Shown piece after piece: positions 11,481 through 25,265 of a stretch of DNA of 64,000 bases (the stretch's first letter is position 1; each line of letters opens with the position of its first letter). This DNA comes from Pelodera strongyloides (Eukaryota > Nematoda > Chromadorea > Rhabditida > Rhabditidae), in assembly GCA_036852015.1 (NCBI GenBank), contig JAANDG010000082.1, forward strand, positions 124,001 through 188,000. The letters run 5' to 3'. The notes under the pieces were generated by a model. It did no database searches and was not told the origin of the DNA. It saw nothing but the letters and a program-made list of their open reading frames with translations. A program made the translations under genes and the position numbers.

Positions 11481-14248
11481 CTACACTTCCTCCAGCGTCC
11501 CATGATTACCGAGCATACGCTTATATAATTGTGATGCAAGAAACCTAAAACAAACACAGATCAGGTTGCAGATAAAAAATGGAAATGTGGATTGCGATAC
11601 CACATCCATCTACAGTTTACGTAAATGGAGCAAACAGCTAGGTACTGACCGTGGGTATGAATCTCTTTGCATAAGTGTGTAGATCTGGTTCTGAGCCTCG
11701 TCGAAGGTATGCGCCGACGGTCGAACCATGTTATTGTTAACAATTTCCCTTACTCGGGAGTCCAATGATACTTCTTTCGGCGACAATATAGATATGAAAT
11801 CTTCGTAAATGATGCGCGCCTAAAGAAAATCATGGTAGAGAGGAAGCTTACAAAAGTGTCGATTAATTGTAAAACACACACATACGTCATGCAAACCACA
11901 CATCTTATGTACCTTTTCCTCGATCTTCTCTGCGTTTCTCTCCCTCTTTAGTTCTTCACACGCCTGCCAAAACAGTATGTTTTCATCCGAGTATTCGCTC
12001 TTCAAGAATTCAGCGAAATATTTTTGTCCTGCTAAAAAAATGTTGTACATCATAAGTTCTAATGCGCATCTTTGTTCGTTTCCCTTCAGAAATGGGCATT
12101 AAGAGAATAATATGAATTTAATATCTTGCTCACATGACCGGAATGCCCCCTGCCGCAGCAATAATTGAACATTCATAGTTGTATGCAGTGCGTTTGTTCT
12201 CTTTAATAATACTAGGAAAGTGAAACTTGAGAAGGAAAAGGCAAAGACTAAACATTAAAAACGAGCATACTGCGAACAAAGATTGATGTGACATGAAAGT
12301 AAAACATAGTTTATTATGCTATAATTGTGCTAAATGCATCATACCAGCGCAACCTACCTTTGTTCTTCATTAGTGTATCAAAGGATTGGGACCACGAAAA
12401 GACCGCGTCATATGGAGGTCTGAAATTGGGTAAATAAAGAAGAGCAATACCCGCCGTAAATGAATGCGGAAGGTTTTACGTGTTTTAAACGCGCTTGTTT
12501 TAAATGCCCGAGCCCTTATGGCGTTGTGCCTCTACCAAACAATGTGTTAACAATTTGTTGAGAGTCATGCTCACACGAACTGAACTTAACTACTGTAATT
12601 CATCTTGTCGGAAGTACCAAGTTTGTATTGAATTACATACTTGTCAAATTGCTCAGCTTCTCGGGTGGTGGGCGGCTTTTTTTCTTGACTTGCTGCATTG
12701 CTGAAATACAAACGTTTTAGTTTATTTCCATAGTTGACTGTGGTAAACTCATAAACCCCCCGCTACTTTTGCCAAGAGCATACGTCATAATTAACCTTGT
12801 TTTGGAAAGTGCCTGTTTTGTATCGAATTTTAAAGCGAACCAAGAAATGGGGCATGTTTAGTTTAGCTTCTTCGTAAGCAATATGGATCAGCTGAGTCTG
12901 ATGTCACCTTCTTATGATAAAACAAAAATAATTACACTGCTGGGTTGGATGTTGCTCTTATGCAGCTGGAAGACCGAAGCCCCATTCTATACCACTAACT
13001 GAGTGAATATCGTTAGTTGTTCTTAACAGATAAGAAAGGGGGGATAAATGGGCGAGAGTGTCGATTTCAGTAGATCATCTCATAAAGGGTTGATGGTTGT
13101 TATTGCTGTGACACTCGGTTGAATTGCCTTCGATTCACTGAAGTCATTGCAACATCTTCGTGGAAACGACGAGGAGAACATACAGAAAGACACAAATGGA
13201 AAACAACGATAATGAACCCTATATATTTGAGTTCGTGGAATCAGAACTAAACTGGGCGTAATCATAAAGCAGGTGAAAAGTAACAAATCATGACGTCACA
13301 CACTGTTCAAAATGCCTGCCCCAAAATGAGCGCATAGTGCATAATAAATGTACTTGTTAGCAAATGAAGACATAGAATCGATCAAAGAAAAAATGGATGG
13401 GGAAGATTAGGGGGTGTGGGGGGGGGGGGGTTCAGTAAGCAAGAATAAGAGATGAGGATTTCATTCAAAACACGGTATTAGTAAGTGCATCTTCATGTTG
13501 AGGAAATTCGCTCAAAATTCATTCAATACTAATCAGCACTTTTGCGAGTTGTAAGACCTCTCAGCGACAGCTAAGCACTTTCATTCATTCGTAACGTTTC
13601 CATAGAAATCAGTGTTTTGTCCAATCCTTTATCAGCGGATAATAGCCAGTGAATAATGTGTGCGCTGGAAAATACTGGAGCACATGCATCGTACATAGAA
13701 TGCGCCAGTGAGTGTAACTACAATATCAGCCCATGAGTTGTTCATAAGTGCACTAAGTGAGATTACCTGGAGTTGTCGACTGTTTCCCATGGAACTGTGG
13801 GATCGAATTGATTTGTGTTCTGACAATTTTGGCAGTCATTCGAAATTGAAGCACAACATGACGGAATATCAGGCTCTGGTTCTGCTAATGGAGCAGGACA
13901 CTCAATTGGGATTTCTGAGACTCGTCGGCCACGCTGTGGGAAGGGAGTCGCGGTATGAGGTAATGACCCTGATCTCCAGCGAGTTGACTGAGTTTTAGCC
14001 GAGTGGGTTCTACCTAAGGACGGAAGATGGCCATGGCCTGATGACATCGTGTTTTCATGTGAATCCGTTAGAGTTCTTGCTCGAAGGAGAACAACGGGGG
14101 TTTTTGATTCAAGGGGTCCTCCGGAACTGTTGCATAAGATGGGCGAATCAGACAGTGATATACACTTAGGGGATTGAGAAGGCGTCCAAGAAGAAGATGA
14201 CGATGATGACATTGCGATTGGAGGGAGTAGTAACCCTCGACAGGGCAT
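11481..14248 (-). CDS. Regulator of G-protein signalling (RGS) protein
   Basis: GTPase-activating protein for heterotrimeric G-alpha subunits, acting at the inner face of the plasma membrane. Exons 14248-13767, 12419-12358, 12031-11913, 11819-11650, 11544-11481 join in phase to 298 residues. The first 165 or so residues are Ser/Pro-rich and end in a Cys cluster (IPSCCASISNDCQNCQ), a likely palmitoylation site. The RGS box fills the C-terminal half: WSQSFDTLMKNKAGQKYFAE, FLKSEYSDENILFWQACEEL, VRPSAHTFDEAQNQIY and YPRFLASQLYKRML. The protein stops soon after the box, so it is a small, single-domain RGS with a long disordered head, unlike the DEP/GGL-bearing classes. Intron 1 is 1.3 kb. An in-frame stop lies 15 codons above the chosen ATG. 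Confidence 0.93.
13291..13298. promoter_or_regulatory. Perfect CRE-like palindrome in RGS intron 1
   Basis: TGACGTCA matches the CREB/ATF consensus and sits in the first intron of an RGS gene. An 8-mer of this kind can occur by chance in 64 kb. Confidence 0.25.
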
Positions 14249-14329
14249 AGTGAGGCACAGTGAAACACTCCGCTCATTCCCTCTAATACCAAATCAATCA
14301 CTCCGTTTTGGGAGTCTCCCTCATCCTGT

Positions 14330-14510
14330 CTCCTGCACACTGCGCTCCTCCCAACTATACCTCTCCCTCCCCTCACCCGCCCTTCCTCGCTCTCTCCTTC
14401 TCTCTTTCTCTCCTCTATTACTCGCTCTCTCTTTCTCTCACTTCTCTATTTCTTTCCCTCGATCTGCTTCTCTCTGATCGTCTCTCTTTCTCTCCATTTT
14501 CGTTTAAGGG
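14330..14510. repeat. CT-rich low-complexity tract upstream of the RGS gene
   Basis: About 180 bases of nearly pure C/T on the + strand (CTCTCCTTCTCTCTTTCTCT repeats), just upstream of the RGS start. It may be a purine/pyrimidine promoter tract or simple sequence. Confidence 0.7.
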
Positions 14511-14525
14511 GAAATAGCTCTGGGA

Positions 14526-14580
14526 AAATAGCTCAGTGGGAGGGCGGTGGTATTCGATATTGGTTCGAAATATTTTTGTA
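14526..14580 (+). pseudogene. tRNA-like relic
   Basis: AAATAGCTCAGTGGGAGGGC resembles a tRNA 5' half with A box, and TTGGTTCGAAATA resembles the B box/T loop. The two lie too close for an anticodon arm and no 3' acceptor strand pairs. A decayed tRNA or tRNA-derived SINE head would explain this; chance cannot be excluded. Confidence 0.3.
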
Positions 14581-14960
14581 AATGACCATTTTGGAGTACT
14601 ATAATCTTTAAAAAGTTACCGCGTGCTGGCGAACAGACAAATCAAAACGTCTGCCCCAAAGTTACTTTTTCCAAATTCCCAGCAAAAAATTCGTAACTCG
14701 CAAAATAATGTTTCCACAAATGAGTGATAAAACATATATGAGGCAGCTAGTACATGAGACAGGATGTATTATCAGAAAGCACAGCTATGTAATTCTTACA
14801 AGCACACATTTGTTTGAAGGAGGCGACCTAACCATGTAAATGACAAGGGCTTGATTCCCATTCCAGGCTGTCAGCCCGTACCAAATTCGTAAAAATTGGA
14901 ATCTGGTCTAGTCGTACGAAGATGAATCGGCTTCGCAAGCAGATTCATCCATGAGGCTAA

Positions 14961-15320
14961 AAAGGACGAAAAAAAAGCTTTCCACAATTTACTAGTGAAA
15001 ACCATTCAGAAGTATAACTGTGAAGGCAGAAACATCAAAATACGTTTTCACGGTTTATTTCCGTCCATATTCATTCGTTCTCTTCTCAATAATATTAAAA
15101 CGAATGAAGGTCATTCCTACGATAATAACAAGGGGTTTCCAATGCTGTAATGCTCAAAAAGCGCAAAAATTGGTTCTGACTACGCTACGGTACCTGGTAG
15201 AACCGTTTGCCGGGGAATAACTCTGCGGTTTCTAGGTACTAGAAAAACGGTTTTAACAATCAACTTCCGGACTTCCTGTACAAGTAAGCTGAGGAAAACT
15301 TTTTTCTCGTGGGCCTATCC
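14961..15320. repeat. Terminal-inverted-repeat element, copy 1
   Basis: The ends pair imperfectly: GGACGAAAAAAAAGCTTTCC at the left against the reverse complement of the right end around 15288-15320. The interior is related to 41740-42147, for example ATTCCTACGATAATAACAA here and ATTCCTATGATAATAACAA there. About 360 bp with no coding capacity, so a non-autonomous DNA element. Confidence 0.7.
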
Positions 15321-16547
15321 CTTGAAAGGAAAGGTTTTGGTTGTTTCGGTTGACACAACGGGGGAAAATTGACCATGTTACTTATAAAGTAATAGGTTAG
15401 CCTAAGGTATTTACAAATTCCTCATAAGTCTAACCCTAACCTTTTTTAACCCTTAAGGAGGATCAAAAACAGATTGGTACCGTCTCCGCTATCATCTTTC
15501 GGGGACACAGGACTCTGAACCTAGTCTTCACTTGTTTATCTATAGTCGTGTGCTCTCCGCAATGTCTCCTGACTGTAAGTTTCTACTGACATATTATGTG
15601 CTTAATGACAGTCCTTTACACTTGATTGTATACAGACCAAGCGAATCACTGAAAATTATTCTTGAAAGGAACAAAGTGGAAAACTTCTCATTTCCCGTTA
15701 TCTTCAAGTGGATTTTGAGTTGGTTGAACCGCTGGTTGATAAAAATGTGATTGATATTTTAAAAGTATGACTTTCTTATTCGCGCTTAGATGTAGAGGTG
15801 GGCTTCCCCCATGTTCGTTGACTTATATTGACGGTAATCCGCGGGGCTACAATTTAGACTTAAATACAATGTAATGTTAATGAATATCATGAGTTATAAC
15901 AAAATTCCCATGACGTCTGCGGTGCATGTTCAAATTTCCATTGGATTATTTTTTAGGTAAACTTATATGTGGTTGAATCAGGTTAATTGACTACGAGCGT
16001 CAGAAACTCAAAAATATTGGAGATGTGCGCGATGAAGAGACTTCGGATGAAAACAAAGAGGCAAACCGACAATAAGCTAGCTTGGCGAACATGAAAACAA
16101 TCTCTCTCAATAAATACTGTCTCCGGTTTGAAATTGGAGGGTGTGCTTGGCTAAAATCCAGCTCATTTGTTTGGAAACAGTTTATATTTATATCAGTTGG
16201 TTAGGATGCTATCATGTGAACGACATAAAATCAATGAATATTAAGATTGTTAACTACTTGTATACTTAAAACATGTTCACGTACATTTCTTGGCGCATAC
16301 CGCTAAACTTAATTTCCATGTTTCTTTTTCAATTAGTAGAAACATTGACGTCGCCGCGGCTTTAGTAATAGAGCAGCAAATTTAATTGGACTGGGCAGCG
16401 TGCTAAGCGATATGAAAAGGGAAAGAGGACCGCGGACGAAAAGGAAGCACAGTTTCCCCTCACGACAAGACTACACACTGCATGGCAACATGACATCTGG
16501 GAATACTTCTCCTAGAAAAGGGCTCCCAGAAAGCAGGTCAGACATAC
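15321..16547. other. Gene-free stretch
   Basis: No exon series, RNA gene or repeat was recognised on either strand. Confidence 0.45.
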
Positions 16548-16866
16548 CCTGACATTTCGCATGGCATCATATGTACCATGGATGTTACCGAACTCTACAC
16601 ACATGAGGTATTGCTTATCGGGCAGGTCCTTAACGGCATTTTCAAAACTTAGACGTCTTGCCAAGTAAACTGACCTTTGCTGCTGACCCATAATTACGTG
16701 ACAGTCACAGGGAAACAACTTCATGAGCATAATAGTGAAGACGAGTGCAGGATTGATCGCAGGCTCAGCGCTAGCACAATAATATATTGATTGAGGGCGG
16801 GACTGGGCAGGTGGAGGCCCTTAGGGCCAGAGTAGGGCTCACGGGGTTTGCCGTAAGAAGGGGGAC
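16548..16866 (-). other. Candidate exon of an unrecognised gene
   Basis: An open frame bounded by a CCTAG acceptor (exon from 16866) and a strong donor (AGG then GTATGT, ending 16548). It encodes a Pro/Ser-rich part followed by RLSFENAVKDLPDKQYLMCV and GNIHGTYDAMRNVR. I recognise no family. The 5' third lies in a GC-rich patch beside the homopolymer tract and may be repeat rather than gene. Confidence 0.3.
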
Positions 16867-16880
16867 CTAGGCGACGGCAA

Positions 16881-16923
16881 GGGGGGGGGGAGATGAAAAA
16901 AGGAAGAAGAATGAAAACGAAGG

Positions 16924-16977
<54 letters not shown>
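16881..16977. repeat. G10 and C53 homopolymers
   Basis: Ten G at 16881-16890 and 53 uninterrupted C at 16925-16977, 34 bases apart. The minus strand of the C tract is a long G run able to form quadruplexes, and G10 can pair with part of C53. The length given may be limited by sequencing. Confidence 0.95.
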
Positions 16978-17677
16978 ACGTGCGGATATGAGAGAGGAAA
17001 GCAAATGCACTGCATACTAAAATACGCATATCAAGTGTCAGTTCGTGAGAAATACGAATACTGTGTACTTGGAGATCAATGTAGAATGAATTACACACAA
17101 GACCCTATACACTTACAAACTAATGATACCTGCTCAAGATATCTTTAAGATACCAATAGTATAAAATGTTCACAACAACGAATGGTTAATTTCGGCTATG
17201 CACTTGTGTATTGAGAAAGTTTTGTCGAAATAGGCAGTCAGCGCAAGGAGTTGAACGCAAGAAAAAAAAATGTATCCCACCCATAATAAATAGTAATTTG
17301 TAGTAATTGCTGGTTTACAGCACGCGATTGTGACCAAATTTTTTTTCACGAATAATGTATACTCAGCAATGAATTCATCAATAGGTCTAGATAGTAGTAT
17401 ATTTTAGTAAAATGGATATTAGAAAACACAATAAGTCTCTCAGCATTGGCAAGAAACTCCATACATTCTTAGAAAAAAGTGAGTGTTCTTGAGACATGCA
17501 ACATAGGAGTGAACTTCACACTTCTTCAGCAATACTTGACAATAACCCTAATGATACATATCACATGCTTTTTCCGTGCGCTCTCTTGAGATTTGAGAAT
17601 ATCCCGTTTATTTCATAAAAGCAGCGCATCGTTTTGTGCTAAAATACTACTCGTAGGGGTCCCAAAGTTTCAAATAC

Positions 17678-17898
17678 TGTAATGAGAGGGAACAAATATT
17701 TTGCGAGCTTGTGTGAGTCAGTAAACAACGAAAACAAAACGTATTTGTTGATTGGCGTGATGAACTGTGGACCACAAACAATTCTCCTTGAGGCAAGGGA
17801 AAGAAGTCCTCCAATGTCCATTGTACTGCCAAAGCGAATTCTCAGCGAAGAAACGCTTGCCGTATCACTCTGCAAAACGATCAAATCGCAGTGATTTC
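17678..17898 (-). other. Candidate exon open on both strands, function unknown
   Basis: On the minus strand, acceptor ACTCTAG and donor GTATTT bound a 221-base frame (includes SVSSLRIRFGSTMDIGGLLS and YVLFSLFTDSHKLAKYLF). On the plus strand, 17682-17894 is also open from an ATG to a stop (70 codons, includes SPPMSIVLPKRILSEETLAV). I cannot decide which, if either, is coding. Neither matches a family I know. Confidence 0.3.
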
Positions 17899-18282
17899 CT
17901 AGAGTACTGCCCAAATACTGATATGTTCTCGAACCCTTTTATACAAATGGACTTTTCTCTATTGAATCGAAGCCAAAGATTGGGAGATTAGCAACTCTTT
18001 GTTTACATACTTTGTCTCAACAAAAGATTTGATGGTATTTCTATAGTGATCCTTTTTAACCAGCACCAAGACACTGAGCTAAACCCATAGGATCTTTTAT
18101 TCCACGAAATGCACCAGAATAACAAAATTCATAAACCGTCTAGGATTAAAAAAAAAAGAGGGAAAACTATTTTACATTGTTCGTAGCAGTGCTTGACCTT
18201 CTTGTAAATGCTGTCCCAAGTCGGTCGCACATCTGAAGCTAGAAATTACAAAAAAAAAATTTGCAGTCCTTACCGCAAGCAG

Positions 18283-18484
18283 TCAAAAAAAAAAAAAATT
18301 GCCGGAGAGTTTCGCGAATTGCCATTGGTCAGAGTCAGGGCAGAATGCACAGTGAACATTGTTCACTACGAAAGTTAGAGAGAAACTTATGGAAATGTTT
18401 ACTTGTACAGTATTAGATGCATTGGGTGGTAAGCTTTGATCACCAAGTAACCTGCTTAATGCTGCCTTCGCTTTCATTGAACCT
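18283..18484 (-). other. Candidate exon region, unrecognised
   Basis: Open frame after a GCAG acceptor at 18484; includes ALSRLLGDQSLPPNASNT and CAFCPDSDQWQFAKL and then runs into a poly-T tract. It might belong with the candidate exons at 17678 and 16548 in one minus-strand gene, but the phases could not be joined. Confidence 0.22.
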
Positions 18485-18501
18485 GCACAAGAGGTTCTCA
18501 A

Positions 18502-20370
18502 CTCTGCTTCATGTACATAATTAAAAAAAACATCTACTGGATCGCGTATATAATATATGTCAGCCTTTCCCGTACACAGTCATACTGTTGTCAATTGTAT
18601 GGTTATCATCAAATACATATGCATTTCGTGTAAGTTCTCGAATAATTCGCTCTTTACGGCTCTTCCATTACCCATCCTATTCTTCTTGTCAAGTCAAGAT
18701 TCCCACTAATGTTTTGCGTTCGTATGTAAATTCATGTTCCTTGGCCGGTGAGAGTCTCAAGACCGCTATTCAAAAACCTTCAAGGATGGTTTTAAGGGTG
18801 AGTGACTGTGGAAGAGGGCTGAGACTTCGCGCTGTGCCTCTAGAGCACCCGTTTCTATGTAAGTCGTTCATTTGTCCTCCGCCTTTCAATATGCATTTTA
18901 ATCAAAGACCTTCTGGCAACACCGGTCCTGCTTGTATTGCCTTGTAGAAAAAGGATAGAGAAACATAATTGCATTACAAAGTACTTACGAAACTATCAGT
19001 CAACACTGTAAGCATCGCTTTCAAGGATGCGCTTTTTCTTAAGCGGCAAAAATGACATGACAGTTGCAAAAAACTAAAGGTTCTCGTAAGTATTTTATGA
19101 AAATAAATGTTAAAATCGTAACTCAGCAACGAATTGTTAGCCTGAAACATAACGTCAGAGTTGTACTGAACTGTGGGGCGTGCGTTCCCAAAATGTCTGA
19201 AAAGTTAATTTCCGGATTAATTTATAAAGGAAATAAGGGGATGAAATAAGTTTCACTTAAACAAAATCTAAAAAAGATCGCTTTTTTATTCTCTTCTGTG
19301 TTTCCTCGCGCGTCGCGACTCTAGTATGTATTATTACTATTATTTATTGCGCGATTTCTCTGGCGCGCGATACGAGAATACGGCTAAAGTGTAGGTCGGG
19401 AATAGCATTTCTTGGAAACTAGTTGTGAAACCCAGGATATCAGACCTGATTTTGCAGATATGTGACATCTTGCAAACCCGCATTTATGTATGCAGAATCA
19501 ACATGCTTGTCTTGCAACGTGGATCAAAAGCTGACGCATGGAGCGATAATTGAATTCATCTGTATATCGATTGTGATTGTTACTATTACGATTGTTTCCT
19601 TGAGTTAGTTTCCGCTACTATTACGATTGGTTCCTTGAGTTTCGGCTTAGGAAGCGTTTGATTAAGGTTGAAAACTGCTAGACAAGAGTAGAACATGTCT
19701 GACTACGCAGCTTCAATGAACCCAGACTTGACTGGGCCTCTGCTGTTGGATTAGACAGTTGGGATCTTGCCAAACATAACCCATGACACTCAATTATTAG
19801 AATCCATGGAAAATTATTGTAATCCCTTGTCCATGTACGTTTTTCATGTAAAAATACCAAGCCTATCAGATTCGTTAGATAAATGTCCTTTTGCAGTTTA
19901 TAAACAATCGAAATCACCTCTCAGCGAGCTTGTTTTTAAATTTGTCCTTAATCAAAGAACACATGTATTTCCATAGCAAACGCTCTTTTTGTATTCTACA
20001 GTAATACATGGATGGCATTACGTAGTCACGCCCTTGCATCCGGTTTGCCTCGACTCCTTTATAAAGTTGCCACAGGCCCTGCATACTGCCAGCATTACCA
20101 TTCCAAACAGACAACAAGGCTGCTGCAGTAAGAAATCCCCCTACCACTCCTTAGCCCCTCCCTCCCCGTACCGCCATGCTCGATTCACTTCGTCCTCAGT
20201 AATTTCTATTGTCGCTCAAAGCATTCTTTGTGTGATTGCTTGAGAGCCAAGCTTCACAGATCTTTACTCGTCGTATAATCTGCTAACTGTTTTTAAGTAT
20301 CTTCAAGGTCTCCAATTCAAGGTCCTGCTTTTACCACTAGTGAACTCATTTGCATAAAGAAAGACGGCGG
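18502..20370. other. Gene-poor stretch with a short tandem duplication
   Basis: No convincing exon chain. At about 19579-19643 the block TACTATTACGATTG..TTCCTTGAGTT occurs twice in tandem, about 38 bases apart. At 19345-19375 a GCGCG-rich imperfect palindrome is present. Confidence 0.45.
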
Positions 20371-20637
20371 CTAGTAATCGCCAACAGGATTTATACAACC
20401 AGCGCTCGCGTAATCATTGCAAATACAAGTTGCGCCCTCTCTGGAAATTACATACTGCAATCTGTGACCTAAGCAATGTTGTCGAGAATCAAGTTTAGTT
20501 TCCTCTGTATTAGGTCTCATTTCCATTTTGTATGTTTTACTCCCGATGATCAAAGTTTGAACTCTTTTCCTAAACTCTTCATTATTATACAGCTGTATCC
20601 GACATCCAGTTTTCATTGTTTGTTTTGACTCAGTCAA
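20371..20637 (-). other. Possible small Cys-containing ORF, unrecognised
   Basis: Open frame ending in TAG at 20371. An internal ATG would give a protein of about 80 residues starting MKTGCRIQLYNNEEFRKRV and ending near ATCICNDYASAGCINP. No signal peptide and no clear acceptor or poly(A) signal was found. It may be the last exon of an unseen gene or chance. Confidence 0.25.
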
Positions 20638-20866
20638 CGTTAAGTAGGCATTGTTCCTCGCCTAAGCCGCGCTGACGGGTCCGCAGATCCCAGGGGTTGT
20701 CACTCATTCAGGATATGTTATACTTAAAAACCACCCATATCGTATTTTGTGTAAATGTTTACACTGGTTGTACCTCTAATTTTGTTTATTGAGCCTCTTA
20801 ACATTTTCAAGAATCCATTGCTAATTTCTACACTGATTTTGAAGTTTTATTTGTCTGCATTTGCAG

Positions 20867-22746
<1,880 letters not shown>

Positions 22747-22846
22747 ACATTCGTTATATATATTTGTACACTTACCTGTGGAAGAACGAATATGATCTTC
22801 AGGGTATCTACGGCCTTACTCAAGTATTTTTTTACTGTTTTGTGTT

Positions 22847-22852
22847 AATAAA
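22847..22852 (+). terminator. Poly(A) signal of the collagen gene
   Basis: AATAAA 101 bases after the collagen stop codon. Confidence 0.7.
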
Positions 22853-22859
22853 AAATAAC

Positions 22860-23269
22860 CGAGGGCAAATCCAGATTCTCGTTCTTCTATTTTATTTAGC
22901 TGTATATGTGGAAATAAATTATCTTTATTGACATGACTGTTACACACTCGAATACAAAACATAAACAATAAAAAGTAGTACATATTCAATATGCAGTAAT
23001 GAATTTATATTTAGCTATATTAAAGACGGTTTATGAGGTCAGAATTTGATCGTGGCAGGCTCTTTTACAAGTAGCCAAAAAGGGGATGATATGCAAATAA
23101 GGCTTACATGCATATTTAGGTAACTATTTCGGGATTCTAATTCTTAGGCAATCATGCAAATGAAATATGAGTTCGGGAGACTGCTAAACGATGTTAATCT
23201 ACATATGGTAGTTTTCTGTAAACGTTTTTGGCGGCCTGACAATAAGAAGAATCGAATAGTGCCCAACGC
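22860..23269. other. Convergent intergenic gap
   Basis: About 410 bases between the collagen 3' end (+) and the transferase-like gene's stop (-). Nothing coding recognised. Confidence 0.5.
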
Positions 23270-25265
23270 CTACATGGTTAACATGCAAAAGTGTGCGTAG
23301 GGAAGAAAGAATTTGTACAATATTGTCGATAAGATGGGACTTTTCATGCACATGGTGATAATATCGGTGTAGAGTGCAAATTGTGCATGACTGTCTTCAG
23401 TTGATGATACCTTGCGATCCCTCTGGAGACTATCAACTGCCTTCTGAAAACAAATTGTTGCATTAAGAATCACTGTTTTCTAGCAACGTGATAACATAGC
23501 AGGTTGTTTTTGAGATTCAACGCACCGTGAATGCACCTCGGTTGCACGTATTCTCTCCATTATTCATGAAGTAGAATCCCATCTCGCGCATCTGAAACAA
23601 ATTTCCGTATGATTTTAGTTGCTTTGTTTATTGAACTGTACTATTCTTTTGTAATTGTAAATTATAAAACTGAATTATTTGAATTCCTGTGAAGTCGACT
23701 GTGTAATGTTTTTGTTCATGTTCGTTTAATACTCAATGGAACTCTTTCAAAAGTAAACCTTGTTCAGTTTTCCGCCCAGCTGAGTGTACCCATCAAATTG
23801 TATCATATTTGGGAGAGATTTGGAAGATCCAGTCATCCACTGCCAGTTTGAAATCGTGCTGTAATATTAACCTTGAAAATGAAGTCTATGGTTTATGACA
23901 TATAAGGTTAAGGGCACGTGAGATAAATATATATAAAAAAAACTTACTTAAATGGTAGATTGGCACAGTTAGCTTCACGTTCATAACAAAGAGCAGTCAT
24001 ATAAGCGTTGTCTGGAGCGTACCACCATGAAATTGTGTTCGATAAAGAAATAAAGAAATTCAGTGATCCCTCGGTTGCTCTAACGTAGAAGTAACCACCT
24101 GAAATGATATCGATTACGTTGTTGTTTCAAATGAAAGCAAACAATTTCAATCAAAAATGTGCTCACCCGCAATTAGTGTGCCCACACTATCTCCGGCGCT
24201 GTCGAACACAATATCGGAATTTCTCAGTTCTTGAGAATTTAAATCGATCGCCGACAGTGAAGTGCGCCAAAATGTATCCTGAAATATTTACGTAAAGAAG
24301 CGCGTATTTTTTGCTTGAAAATAAAACAATAGCTTGAAAATAATAGTTTTTTAAGGAAAAAGTACCTGTTGTGCCATCCAGAAAGACTTTCCAAATCTCA
24401 ACAATGCCCGGGCAGTATTTGCACGCAGAAGGTAAAACAGTTGATACCTTCCATCGCCATAATTGAACGGATCCTAATGATTTCTGTTACTATTATTATT
24501 TAGCTCTTCATGAATCAGTTATTCGAATATTTGTTGGTTATGACACTACAGCTATATTAAATGGCTTGCTTCGCAGGTGATGCAATTGTTGAAAACATTC
24601 CCTACTATTTATGTAACCTTAACATTCCAACAGACACACATTATGAAATCACGAATATGTGAAATTCAGGAATAGTGAGAGAGAGAAAAATACCTTGAGT
24701 GCCGGAGTCGGTAAATAAATTTGGTGTATGTGTGGAAAATGTCTATTGAGCTCCGTTCGTGTCTCATTGTCAAGCGTGACAAAGAAAGCATTTTCGTGAA
24801 CTTCTATAACAAATATAAATAAGAACCGATTTCTCGTCTACGTTTTTTACGCAACCATCCATCCGATTTCGGATGCCCATTACTCATGTGGATAATTAAA
24901 CAAACCTGGCATATTTGCGGTGTTGCACAGCCAGTTGTAGGTCATATTTAGTGCATGCTTATTCAAAAAGAATATCATTGTGTTGTTGTTCATATCTTGT
25001 ATATTATATAAAAATGACGGTGATGACATCTGAAAAATAAGTAGGGCTATTTCAGGAATAGGGAGATAGCCAAACAATAATGACTACATATATATATAAA
25101 ACAAACTACTTCGTCAGTAAAAAAACTTACAATTCGATCTACGGCCACTTGATCCTTATGCTGAAAGACATAATGCATGGAATGTAGAGCAATGCATATT
25201 TTTCGCAATACTAGAACACAAAATAGGTAGAAAACCGCTTTGACGCATAAGGATCCCTTCTCCAT
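23270..25265 (-). CDS. Nucleotide-diphospho-sugar transferase-like type II membrane protein
   Basis: Exons 25265-25131, 25029-24906, 24803-24694, 24473-24366, 24278-24167, 24098-23948, 23858-23759, 23591-23526, 23443-23270 join in phase to 359 residues. A hydrophobic segment at residues 9-23 (KAVFYLFCVLVLRKI) acts as signal-anchor. The middle carries LLRFGKSFWMAQQDTFWRTS followed by DIVFDSAGDSVGTLIAGGYF and VRATEGSLNFFISLSNTISW. This FW.QQDTFWR plus GG-F-VRA pattern matches the large nematode family annotated with the Nucleotid_trans (PF03407-type) domain, as I recall it. The expected role is Golgi glycosylation with a nucleotide-sugar donor; the exact donor and acceptor are unknown. The ATG precedes the anchor with no better upstream start. 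Confidence 0.72.

Noticed and set aside
13708..13998. Plus-strand frame of 96 codons
   Set aside because: Lies antisense to RGS exon 1; the minus strand joins in phase to a clear RGS box.
16721..17098. Minus-strand frame with a poly-Gly run
   Set aside because: The Gly run is just the translation of the 53-base homopolymer; no other support.
18588..18947. Unspliced plus-strand frame of 119 codons
   Set aside because: No start context, domain, signal peptide or flanking exons; composition resembles non-coding sequence.
19914..20243. Overlapping frames on both strands suggestive of a retroelement fragment
   Set aside because: No reverse transcriptase, integrase or RNase H motif could be found.
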